From Desulfovibrio sp. (GTDB lineage Bacteria; Desulfobacterota; Desulfovibrionia; Desulfovibrionales; Desulfovibrionaceae): DNA of 11,753 nt. The stretch covers positions 1 through 11,753 of the forward strand of contig JAITEY010000047.1 in the NCBI GenBank assembly GCA_031281815.1, written 5' to 3'. The notes under the pieces are model-generated. The model made no database searches. It saw only the letters and a list, made by a program, of their open reading frames with translations, and was not told where the DNA came from. Each line of letters begins with the position of its first letter. Position 1 is the stretch's first letter. The position numbers were made by a program, and so were the translations under genes. Below are positions 5,928 to 11,753 of this stretch, one piece after another.

Positions 5928-8515
5928 TGTCGCTCCGCGTCAAAATTACGGTTATCATCATCGGCATTACGGCTGCCATCTCCATCTTCGGCACAGTGTT
6001 CAGCATCTACGCCGGTCGGCGGCATTTCGTGCAGGCTATTGCCGACGACATGGCGGGCATCGGCAAAATTGCCGTCAAAATGGTCGCTTCCCGCCTGCGG
6101 GAGCTCAAGACGGAAGCCGAGACGGCGGCCGAGGCGTGCCGGGAGGCCGTTCCTTACTATGCCCGGACCCGGGGGGCGGACGAACTGCAGGCGGTATTGT
6201 ATCGACAGGCGAGACATTACGGTTATCTTTCCGCGGCACTCATGGACGACGACGGCGTTCTGGCCTCGTACGGCGACACGGCCCCGGACGACGCGTATGC
6301 GCGCAGCCCTTCCGCCCTGCGCGCGTTTAACGGACAGTCGGTGACAACCGGCACCGAAAGGGCGAAAAACGGACAACTCGTCCTGCGCCTCTGCATACCG
6401 GCCTATCCGAACATCATGGTAGTCTCGCTGCCGGGCGATTATTTGAACAACTTCATCAGCGAATTCAGAATAGGACATTCCGGAAATATCTTCATCGTCG
6501 ACGCCGAAGGCACCATGATTTCCAATTACCGTCCCGAAATGGTGGAAAACCGCTACAACTTCATCAAGGTCGGCGAGGCCGACCCCGATCCCTTGTCGGT
6601 CAAACGGGAAACGGGTGAATTTTTCAGGACGATGATCCGGGACAAAACCGGTTCGGGCACCTTTTCCTTCGAGAACGCCGTGCGCGTTTGCACCTACATG
6701 CCCGTCGACGGCACGGACGGCTGGATACTGGGCGTCGTCGCGCTCATAGACGAAAGCGCGGCCGCCGGCGTTACCACCTACCTGCTGTTGTCGGCCCTGC
6801 TCTTTCTCGCGCTCGGCTCCCTGGCCGCCGTTGCCGCCGGAGGCATCGTCGCCGCGCCTTTTGAACAAATCGCCGAACAAAACGTGCGTCTGGCCGCCCT
6901 GCGCGAAGCGGCCGAAGCCGCAAGCCGGGCCAAAAGCGAATTCCTCTCCAACATGAGCCACGAAATGCGCACACCGCTGAACGCCGTCATCGGCATGACC
7001 GCCATTGCCGAAAGCACGTCCGACATCGCCAGAAAAGACTACTGCCTGCAGAAAATTCACGATGCTTCCACCCATCTGCTCGGCGTCATCAACGATATTT
7101 TGGATATCTCCAAAATCGAAGCGGGCAAATTTGATCTGTCCTACGCGGAATTCGATGTTGAAAAAATGCTGCAAAAGGTGGCCGACGTCGTCAATTTCCG
7201 CATGGAGGAAAAACGCCTGAACTTTACCGTGCATATCGACGGCGGCATGCCGCGCACACTCGTCGGCGACGAGCAGCGCCTGGCTCAGGTACTCGCCAAC
7301 CTGCTTTCCAATGCCGTGAAATTCACGCCGGAAGAAGGCGCCGTGCGCCTGTCCGTACGCCTGCTGAGCGAGGCAGACGGCGTGTGCGTCCTGCAGACGG
7401 ACGTGAAAGATACCGGCATCGGCATCAGCGATGAACAGCAGACGCGCCTGTTCAGCGCCTTTCAACAGGCCGACGGCAGCATCTCCCGCCGCTTCGGCGG
7501 CACGGGCCTGGGACTGGCCATATCCAAACGTATCGTGGAAATGATGGGCGGGAACATCTGGGTGGAATCCGAACCGGGCAAAGGCTCCACCTTTTCCTTC
7601 ACCATTCGCGCCGAGCGCGGCGCAGAAGACCGCCGCGCCCCCCCGGACACCGGCATTTCCCTGAGCCGCCTCCGCATCCTGGCAGTGGACGACGACCCGG
7701 AAACCGGAGCATACATCGAACTCATCACCCGCAACCTCGGCGTACCCTGCGATCTGGCCCGCGGAGGCAGAGAAGCCCTGGAACTGGCAGAACGCAACGG
7801 CCCCTACAACGTGTACTTTGTCGACTGGAAAATGCCCGAGATGGACGGCATCGAACTGGCCCGCCGCATCAGTGGACTCGGCACCGACAAATGCAGCATA
7901 GTGATGATGTCCGCCGGAGAATGGAACAGCATTGCGGACGAAGCCCGAAAAGCGGGCGTCACGGAATTCCTCTCCAAACCCCTTTTCCCCTCAACCGTCA
8001 CCGACTGCATCAGCAAATACCTGGGCAGCGATGCAGCCCGCACGGAACGCGAAACACCGGCCGAAGGGGAAACACACTTCGCGGGCTGCCGCATTCTGCT
8101 TGCCGAAGATGTGGAAATCAACAGGGAAATCGTGGCGGCCTTGCTGGAACCGACGGGAATAGCAATCGACAACGCGGAAAACGGCGCGGAAGCCCTGCGC
8201 ATGTTCAGTGAAGCCCCCGCCGAGTACGATCTGGTGTTCATGGATGTGCAAATGCCGGAAATGGACGGGTACGAGGCTACCCGGCGCATCCGGGCCCTGG
8301 ATATCCCCGAGGCGTCCGCAATCCCCATCATCGCCATGACCGCCAACGTCTTCCGTGAAGACATTGAACTCTGCCTGGCGGCAGGCATGAACGGCCACGT
8401 CGGCAAACCGCTCAACCTTGAAGAAGTCATGCTGCGTCTGCGTGAATTCCTGCCCGTAATACGGCAGGCCGGAAAGGGAAACGCAAGTCGGGCCTTCACC
8501 CTGCCTCAGGCTTGA
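5927..8515 (+). CDS. Hybrid sensor histidine kinase: Cache sensor, HisKA, HATPase, two receiver domains
   Basis: The 862-residue inner-membrane kinase should sense a periplasmic signal and relay phosphate through His and Asp residues. Membrane helix 1 is at about residues 7-28 and helix 2 at about 283-307. The intervening 250 residues look like a double Cache sensor (SGNIFIVDAEGTMISN at 185-200). No HAMP domain is obvious. HisKA carries the phospho-acceptor His345 in SHEMRTPLN. The HATPase shows the N box (Asn462), DTGIGI (495-500) and GGTGLGL (524-530). Receiver 1 has Asp588-590, phospho-acceptor Asp633, Ser662 and Lys684; receiver 2 has Asp728, Asp773, Thr805 and Lys827, so both look competent. 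There is no C-terminal HPt domain, and no HPt or DNA-binding response regulator nearby, so the output partner is unlinked. The start is ATG at 5927, overlapping the folP stop, with GGGAG ten bases upstream; TTG at 5924 is also possible. Confidence 0.96.
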   Translation: MSLRVKITVIIIGITAAISIFGTVFSIYAGRRHFVQAIADDMAGIGKIAVKMVASRLRELKTEAETAAEACREAVPYYARTRGADELQAVLYRQARHYGYLSAALMDDDGVLASYGDTAPDDAYARSPSALRAFNGQSVTTGTERAKNGQLVLRLCIPAYPNIMVVSLPGDYLNNFISEFRIGHSGNIFIVDAEGTMISNYRPEMVENRYNFIKVGEADPDPLSVKRETGEFFRTMIRDKTGSGTFSFENAVRVCTYMPVDGTDGWILGVVALIDESAAAGVTTYLLLSALLFLALGSLAAVAAGGIVAAPFEQIAEQNVRLAALREAAEAASRAKSEFLSNMSHEMRTPLNAVIGMTAIAESTSDIARKDYCLQKIHDASTHLLGVINDILDISKIEAGKFDLSYAEFDVEKMLQKVADVVNFRMEEKRLNFTVHIDGGMPRTLVGDEQRLAQVLANLLSNAVKFTPEEGAVRLSVRLLSEADGVCVLQTDVKDTGIGISDEQQTRLFSAFQQADGSISRRFGGTGLGLAISKRIVEMMGGNIWVESEPGKGSTFSFTIRAERGAEDRRAPPDTGISLSRLRILAVDDDPETGAYIELITRNLGVPCDLARGGREALELAERNGPYNVYFVDWKMPEMDGIELARRISGLGTDKCSIVMMSAGEWNSIADEARKAGVTEFLSKPLFPSTVTDCISKYLGSDAARTERETPAEGETHFAGCRILLAEDVEINREIVAALLEPTGIAIDNAENGAEALRMFSEAPAEYDLVFMDVQMPEMDGYEATRRIRALDIPEASAIPIIAMTANVFREDIELCLAAGMNGHVGKPLNLEEVMLRLREFLPVIRQAGKGNASRAFTLPQA

Positions 8516-8525
8516 GGCAGGGTGA
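8496..8525. terminator. 13-bp palindromic stem spanning the stop codons of two convergent genes
   Basis: TCACCCTGCCTCA (8496-8508) and its exact reverse complement (8513-8525) flank a GGCT loop. The kinase stop (8513-8515) and the stop of the Trm112-like gene (8508-8506) both lie inside it. The placement between convergent genes suggests a bidirectional terminator, but neither direction has a U-tract, so termination by this stem alone is not certain. Confidence 0.5.
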
Positions 8526-8838
8526 CGCATGCGGCCTTGCGCCGGCGTCGGCCGACCAGCCGGGAGAGTTTGAGAGGGTGGAATCTCCTCAACAAAACAC
8601 GTCGACGTTTGCCCGGAGAGTCGGCAAAACGTAATCCGTCGCCGCCGGCAGCGCTCCGATTCGACCACAACGTACAGGACACGGCCTCGTCCGCCAGCAG
8701 GAGAGGTATTTCGTCCCGAACGGGGTAAATCGCGAAACAGAACGTACAGAGCAGCCCTTGGTCCGCGCCGTTCCACACTTCCTCAAGAGGGGCGCCGCAT
8801 ACCGGACAGGCCAGCAGGTCGAGCAACTGTTTATCCAC
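8506..8838 (-). CDS. Trm112-like zinc-finger protein (UPF0434/YcaR family) with basic C-terminal tail
   Basis: Residues 1 to about 55 match the small Trm112/YcaR family: DKQLLDLLACPVCGAPLEE, then LLCTFCFAIYPVRDEIPLLL. The CPVC and CTFC pairs supply four Cys ligands for one zinc ion. In eukaryotes and archaea Trm112 activates methyltransferases; the role of the bacterial forms is poorly defined. The family is usually about 60 residues, but this product is about 110. The extra segment, from about residue 56, is rich in Arg, Lys and Leu (for example GKRRRVLLRRFHPLKL) and resembles no domain I know. The chosen start is GTG at 8838, seven bases after GGAG; a TTG one codon earlier (8841) is possible but too close to the ribosome site. 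The last ten bases overlap the convergent kinase gene. The tail could be genuine, or the gene may have lost its original stop. Confidence 0.83.
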   Translation of the reverse strand: MDKQLLDLLACPVCGAPLEEVWNGADQGLLCTFCFAIYPVRDEIPLLLADEAVSCTLWSNRSAAGGDGLRFADSPGKRRRVLLRRFHPLKLSRLVGRRRRKAACVTLPQA

Positions 8839-8866
8839 CAAGGTTCTCCGTGATGCGATGTTTACT

Positions 8867-8953
8867 GATTTCCGCGGAAATCGGCTGATATCGGCCGCAA
8901 GGCCGATGCGCCGCCGAAGGCGGCGTGAAGCAAGGCGCAGTCATGCTTGCGCC
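8867..8953. promoter_or_regulatory. Run of four hairpins in the leader of the PHP gene
   Basis: Four inverted repeats lie almost end to end: GATTTCCGCGGAAATC (8867-8882, a perfect palindrome); ATCGGCC-GCAA-GGCCGAT (8890-8907); CGCCGCC-GAA-GGCGGCG (8909-8925); and GGCGCA with an eight-base loop and TGCGCC (8934-8953). On the plus strand the second loop is a GNRA tetraloop and the third a GAA triloop, which would fit a structured plus-strand RNA in the leader of the PHP gene, starting about 160 bases before its ATG. GCAAG (8930-8934) can also pair with CTTGC (8946-8950), which excludes the fourth stem. No known riboswitch was recognised. A dispersed palindromic repeat cluster or an operator upstream of the minus-strand Trm112-like gene are alternatives. 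Confidence 0.4.
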
Positions 8954-9024
8954 GTAACTGACCGACAGCAATTGCAGGACGCCATGGTATCCGGAATCCG
9001 CATAAAAAGCGCCGGGAAAGGCAC

Positions 9025-9879
9025 ATGTACGCGCGCCGCATAGACCTGCACACGCACAGTTCCGCCTCCGACGGCACGGACAGCCCGGCGGCGCTGGCGC
9101 GCAAGGCGGCGGCATGCGGTTTGGCGGCTTTTGCCCTGACGGATCATGACTGCACGGACGGCTTGGCCGAAGCCGCCGCTGAAGCCGCGCGCCTGAGCCT
9201 GAAATTCGTTCCCGGCGTGGAAATCGCCGTGCGCCGGGGCGAGCGGGAACTGCATATCCTCGGGCTGTTCCTGCCCATGTCCTCCCGGACGCTGGAAAAA
9301 TCCCTGGCCGCGATCAGAGCGTTGCGCGACACCCGCAATCAGGCCGTTCTGGACAGGCTGGCCGCCCTGGGCATGCCCCTGGACCCCGAAGACGTGCGCC
9401 GTCGGGCCGGAGGAAAAGCCGTCGGACGCCCTCATATAGCCGCCGCCCTTGTCGCGGCAGGCTGCGTCGCCGCCGGCCGCGACGCCTTCATCCGCTTTCT
9501 CGGCCGAGGCTGCCCGGCGTATGTGCCGCGCAGCCTGCCCGCCCCGGAGGAAGGCATAACCCTGCTCCGGCGGGAAAGTCCCGTTGTTTCTCTTGCCCAT
9601 CCTTTTCTTTCCCCGACCATGACCCGTTCCGAACTGGACGGCATTCTCGCCGAATTCCGCCCTTGCGGGTTGACCGCGCTGGAGGCTTACCACAGCGACC
9701 ACGGCCCGGAACAGACGAATATCTGCCTTGAACTGGCCCGCAAGCACGGACTCTCCGTGACCGGAGGCTCGGACTACCACGGGGAGAACAAAAAAGATGT
9801 CGCCCTGGGCACGGGGCGCGGCAACGTGAACGTGCCTCTGTCCCTGCTGGACGACCTGGAACGCCGTCATTGCTTTTGA
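9025..9879 (+). CDS. PHP-domain phosphoesterase, RNase AM / YciV (TrpH) family
   Basis: This 284-residue soluble protein has the metal-binding pattern of the polymerase and histidinol phosphatase (PHP) fold: DLHTHSSASDG (7-17: His9, His11, Asp16), TDHD (39-42), PGVEI (63-67, Glu66), His77, GRPH (134-137), AHP (191-193), EAYHSDH (220-226) and GGSDYHG (247-253). Length and motif order match the YciV/TrpH group. In E. coli that enzyme (RNase AM) trims 5' ends of rRNA precursors and hydrolyses 3',5'-nucleotide bisphosphates. Activity on the same substrates here is an inference from family membership. The ATG at 9025 is preceded by GGGAAAGG, a modest ribosome site, and the DLHTH motif begins at residue 7 as usual. 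The gene stands alone on its strand after a hairpin-rich leader and ends before a terminator shared with the convergent symporter gene. Confidence 0.93.
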   Translation: MYARRIDLHTHSSASDGTDSPAALARKAAACGLAAFALTDHDCTDGLAEAAAEAARLSLKFVPGVEIAVRRGERELHILGLFLPMSSRTLEKSLAAIRALRDTRNQAVLDRLAALGMPLDPEDVRRRAGGKAVGRPHIAAALVAAGCVAAGRDAFIRFLGRGCPAYVPRSLPAPEEGITLLRRESPVVSLAHPFLSPTMTRSELDGILAEFRPCGLTALEAYHSDHGPEQTNICLELARKHGLSVTGGSDYHGENKKDVALGTGRGNVNVPLSLLDDLERRHCF

Positions 9880-9882
9880 AGG

Positions 9883-9927
9883 AACCCCGCCGGGCTTGAG
9901 GTTGAACCTCAGTGTTCCGGCGGGGTT
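9883..9927. terminator. Bidirectional terminator between the PHP and symporter genes
   Basis: AACCCCGCCGG (9883-9893) pairs perfectly with CCGGCGGGGTT (9917-9927). An inner hairpin, TGAGG-TTGAA-CCTCA (9897-9911), is nested inside. It begins four bases after the PHP stop and lies 22 bases beyond the stop of the convergent symporter gene. The plus side ends in TTT and the minus side in TTCCTTC, so the U-tracts are short, but position and stem strength support termination in both directions. Confidence 0.7.
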
Positions 9928-9949
9928 TGGGCCTGAACTCCGATTTCAT

Positions 9950-11266
9950 TCAACGCCACTTGCTCATATCGAGTTGTTGTTCGCTTTTGGCGACGACGGC
10001 GACGCCCGCGACGTCGCCGGTCACGTTCAGGCAGGTGCGTCCCATGTCGAGCAGGGCGTCGATGCCGAGAATCATGGCGTAGGCGGCGGCCACGGGCGAC
10101 CCGGTAGTCACGGGCAGTCCCACGGCTTCCAGCACCATGAGCATCATGATGGCGCCCGCGCCCGGCACGCCGGCTGTGCCTATGGACGCCAGCGTAGCCA
10201 CGACGACCAGAGTGGATTGTTGTTCAAAGTTCAGGGGCGCGCCCACGGCATTGGCGATAAATGAGGCGCACACGGCCAGATAAATGGCGGTACCGTCCAT
10301 ATTGACCGTTGCGCCTACGGGCAGGGCAAAGGACGTGATGGAACGGGACACGCCCAGATTTTCTTCGGACACGCGCAGGGAAACGGGCAGTGCGGCGTTG
10401 GAGGAACGGGTCACAAAGGCGGTGATGGAAGCCTCGTGCGCGCCGCGCACGAATTTGGTGAAGCTGAGTCCGAAAACGCGCAGAATGCCGCCGTACACCA
10501 GTAAGACGTGGGCGGCGAAACCGATGTAGCAAAGCAGGGTTACAAAGACGAGCGGACCGATGACCTTGGCTCCCTGTTGGGCGAAAACAACGGAGATGAG
10601 TACGAAAACGCCGATGGGAGCGTACTGCATGATGCCTGCCACCACTTTGTACATGACCTCGGCGATGGTGGAACAGAGGTGGAAAAGAGCGTCGGCATAT
10701 TTGGCGACATCCGCGTTGTCGGCGTCGCGCAGAATGGAGAGGGCGATGCCGAAGACCAGGGCGAAGAAAATGATGGGCAGCACGTCGCCTTTGGCCAGGG
10801 ATTCCATGGGGTTCATGGGAATAATGTTCAGCAGCACCTGGGCCAGGGGAGTTTGGGCCGCGCTTTTGCCCTGCACCGCGGTATCGCCAGCCATGCCCAG
10901 CCCGGCACCCGGACTGAAGATGCCCGCGATAATCAGGGCGATCGACACGGCGACGGCGGTGGTGATGAGGTAATAGGCCATGGTTTTCAGGCCGACCCGG
11001 CCGAGTTGATGCGGCGTGATGCTTGACGCCCCGGTGATGAGTGAAAAGAAGATAACCGGGACGACGATCATGCGCAGCAGGCGGATGAAAACATCGCCGA
11101 AAAATTTGGTGTAGGCGATGTACGGCGCGGCTGCGCCGGGATTGAAGGCCAGAAACAGGCCGACGAGCGCGCCCAGAAACAGGCCGAGCAGGATGCGCAT
11201 CAGCAGGTTCGACCCGAAATACCAGCCCATGAACCGGCCGCTTTTCCGTTGTTCTTGTTCAGCCAT
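9950..11266 (-). CDS. Dicarboxylate/amino acid:cation symporter (glutamate/aspartate type, DAACS family)
   Basis: The 438-residue polytopic inner-membrane protein belongs to the family of GltP, GltT and DctA, which import acidic amino acids or C4-dicarboxylates with Na+ or H+. The sequence shows the family's eight membrane helices and two re-entrant hairpins. Signature elements are TRSSNAALPVSLR (286-298, first hairpin), VNMDGTAIYL (321-330, helix 7), GTAGVPGAGAIMM (363-375, second hairpin) and DMGRTCLNVTGD (407-418, helix 8). By alignment with archaeal GltPh, Arg410 matches the arginine that binds the acidic side chain, and Asp407, Thr411, Asn414 and Asp418 match substrate or Na+ ligands. 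This favours glutamate/aspartate over DctA-type dicarboxylates. Asn290 stands where GltPh has the third Ser of its SSS motif. The start is ATG at 11266 with AAGGAG eight bases upstream; an upstream in-frame ATG at 11302 lacks a ribosome site. Confidence 0.95.
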   Translation of the reverse strand: MAEQEQRKSGRFMGWYFGSNLLMRILLGLFLGALVGLFLAFNPGAAAPYIAYTKFFGDVFIRLLRMIVVPVIFFSLITGASSITPHQLGRVGLKTMAYYLITTAVAVSIALIIAGIFSPGAGLGMAGDTAVQGKSAAQTPLAQVLLNIIPMNPMESLAKGDVLPIIFFALVFGIALSILRDADNADVAKYADALFHLCSTIAEVMYKVVAGIMQYAPIGVFVLISVVFAQQGAKVIGPLVFVTLLCYIGFAAHVLLVYGGILRVFGLSFTKFVRGAHEASITAFVTRSSNAALPVSLRVSEENLGVSRSITSFALPVGATVNMDGTAIYLAVCASFIANAVGAPLNFEQQSTLVVVATLASIGTAGVPGAGAIMMLMVLEAVGLPVTTGSPVAAAYAMILGIDALLDMGRTCLNVTGDVAGVAVVAKSEQQLDMSKWR

Positions 11267-11298
11267 GGCGGGATCTCCTTGTTGAGCGGGTGTAGTGT

Positions 11299-11373
11299 GC
11301 ACGACAGGGACATAGCAGGAAACATTCCGCCGGTCTAGAGTGTCGTGCCGTCGGTCCAGAGTGTCGTGCCGTT
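11299..11373. repeat. Three copies of TGTCGTGC around the symporter promoter, two in a 21-bp tandem repeat
   Basis: Two adjacent 21-base units, 11332-11352 and 11353-11373, differ at only two positions (GGTCTAGAGTGTCGTGCCGTC versus GGTCCAGAGTGTCGTGCCGTT, shown here as two separate units). Each contains TGTCGTGC (11341-11348 and 11362-11369), placed two helical turns apart. A third copy lies in inverted orientation at 11299-11306 (GCACGACA). The spacing on the same DNA face and the position around the candidate promoter suggest binding sites for a transcription factor that controls the symporter. Confidence 0.6.
11309..11337 (-). promoter_or_regulatory. Candidate promoter of the symporter gene
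   Basis: On the minus strand TAGACC (11337-11332, four of six matches to TTGACA) and TATGTC (11314-11309, preceded by TGC as in an extended -10) are 17 bases apart. Transcription would start near 11302, about 35 bases before the ATG. The -35 box lies in the downstream tandem repeat unit, and the inverted TGTCGTGC copy covers the predicted start point. The hexamers alone are modest, and the surrounding repeats raise the likelihood. Confidence 0.4.
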
Positions 11374-11387
11374 AGCGGAGGTTGTCC

Positions 11388-11753
11388 TCAGTACGCCCTG
11401 TGCGGCAGGTCGACTTCCAGCACCAGCATCATTTTGCGTCTGTTGCCCGTATCGGCGAAGGCGCGTCTGAATGCCGCCCGCCCGTCTTCGCTGTTCAGAT
11501 CCCAGCGCACGGAGCGGCCGCGTTTGCCGCTTGTCTGGTAAAACCAGGCTTCGCCTGTTGCCGAAGGCAGGATAATCCCCACGTGGTAATGTTGCAGGCC
11601 GTAGCCTCTTCTGTGGCCTTCAACACTGAAGCTCACAAGGTAGAAGAAACCGCGGCGCATGCGCCCGCACAGCTCCGGGAGGCTGCCTGTTTCATGGATG
11701 ATGAAGCCGCGCGGGGCGTTGCCCGTTCCCGCTTCCGGGTCGGCGATGCGGAA
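11388..11753 (-). CDS. Unrecognised protein, C-terminal 121 residues (5' end outside the window)
   Basis: The frame is open from the right window edge to a TGA at 11390-11388, giving at least 121 residues. It begins FRIADPEAGTGNAPRG and ends VLEVDLPHRAY. The first ATG inside the window (11660) is not a convincing start, because the reading frame and codon use continue unchanged upstream to the edge. No membrane helix or signal peptide is visible in this part. The segment QHYHVGIILPS followed by AWFYQTSGKRGRSVRWDL distantly recalls the HVGI and 'Ser-Gly' strands of NlpC/P60-like cysteine peptidases. The catalytic Cys would lie outside the window, so this is only a suggestion. The end is 121 bases before the symporter gene, with a separate candidate promoter between. 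Confidence 0.75.
   Translation of the reverse strand, partial: FRIADPEAGTGNAPRGFIIHETGSLPELCGRMRRGFFYLVSFSVEGHRRGYGLQHYHVGIILPSATGEAWFYQTSGKRGRSVRWDLNSEDGRAAFRRAFADTGNRRKMMLVLEVDLPHRAY

Noticed and set aside
5633..7465. Long open frame of about 610 codons on the minus strand opposite folP and the kinase
   Set aside because: It is antisense to the conserved Cache and HisKA coding sequence, has a Gly/His/Phe/Arg-heavy composition, and shows no motif or ribosome site. It is a by-product of GC-rich codon use on the other strand.
11337..11373. Sigma54 promoter suggested by GGCACGACA on the minus strand upstream of the symporter
   Set aside because: The -24-like half is good, but the expected TTGC-type -12 element is missing in both repeat copies (CTCTGG and CTCTAG).
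1..11753. Mobile element, prophage, CRISPR array, tRNA or rRNA
   Set aside because: No transposase, integrase, regularly spaced repeat-spacer series, cloverleaf or rRNA-like sequence was recognised by reading; all main genes look like resident chromosomal genes.

Overview
The window looks like chromosomal core DNA from a GC-rich Gram-negative bacterium, most like the Desulfovibrionaceae (Desulfovibrio and relatives). This assignment is an inference. It rests on the F1-side ATP synthase cluster starting with paired b' and b subunit genes without atpB/atpE in front, a b subunit with a signal-peptide-like N-terminus, and the HAMP-PAS receptor and Cache-type hybrid kinase style. No rRNA, tRNA, insertion sequence, prophage gene or CRISPR array was recognised.

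Layout. (1) Positions 1-1614, minus strand: the 5' end of an ATP synthase operon, transcribed leftward as atpF' - atpF - atpH - atpA, with atpA represented only by its first nine codons. (2) Positions 1745-4156, minus strand: a methyl-accepting chemotaxis protein. A 19-bp perfect inverted repeat separates it from atpF'. (3) Positions 4157-4757: a 600-bp divergent intergenic region. It is AT-rich near the receptor, contains an orphan terminator-like hairpin, and carries a coding-looking stretch that reads in frame into folP. (4) Positions 4758-8515, plus strand: a two-gene operon of folP (dihydropteroate synthase with a long C-terminal tail) and a large hybrid sensor histidine kinase; the genes overlap by one base. 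(5) Positions 8506-8838, minus strand: a Trm112-like zinc-finger protein with a basic tail. Its end overlaps the kinase gene inside a 13-bp palindrome. (6) Positions 8867-8953: a run of hairpins in a divergent spacer, followed by a PHP-family phosphoesterase/RNase AM-like gene (9025-9879, plus). (7) Positions 9950-11266, minus strand: a glutamate/aspartate-type cation symporter. The 8-mer TGTCGTGC occurs three times around its candidate promoter. (8) Positions 11388-11753, minus strand: the 3' part of an unrecognised gene that runs off the window.

The genes serve housekeeping energy production, folate synthesis, environmental sensing, RNA turnover and acidic amino-acid uptake, and do not form one pathway. 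I found no convincing new multi-gene system. The less ordinary content is regulatory or structural: the symporter promoter repeats, the hairpin run at 8867-8953, the palindrome that ends two convergent genes with the same peptide, and the unusual extensions of folP and the Trm112-like protein.
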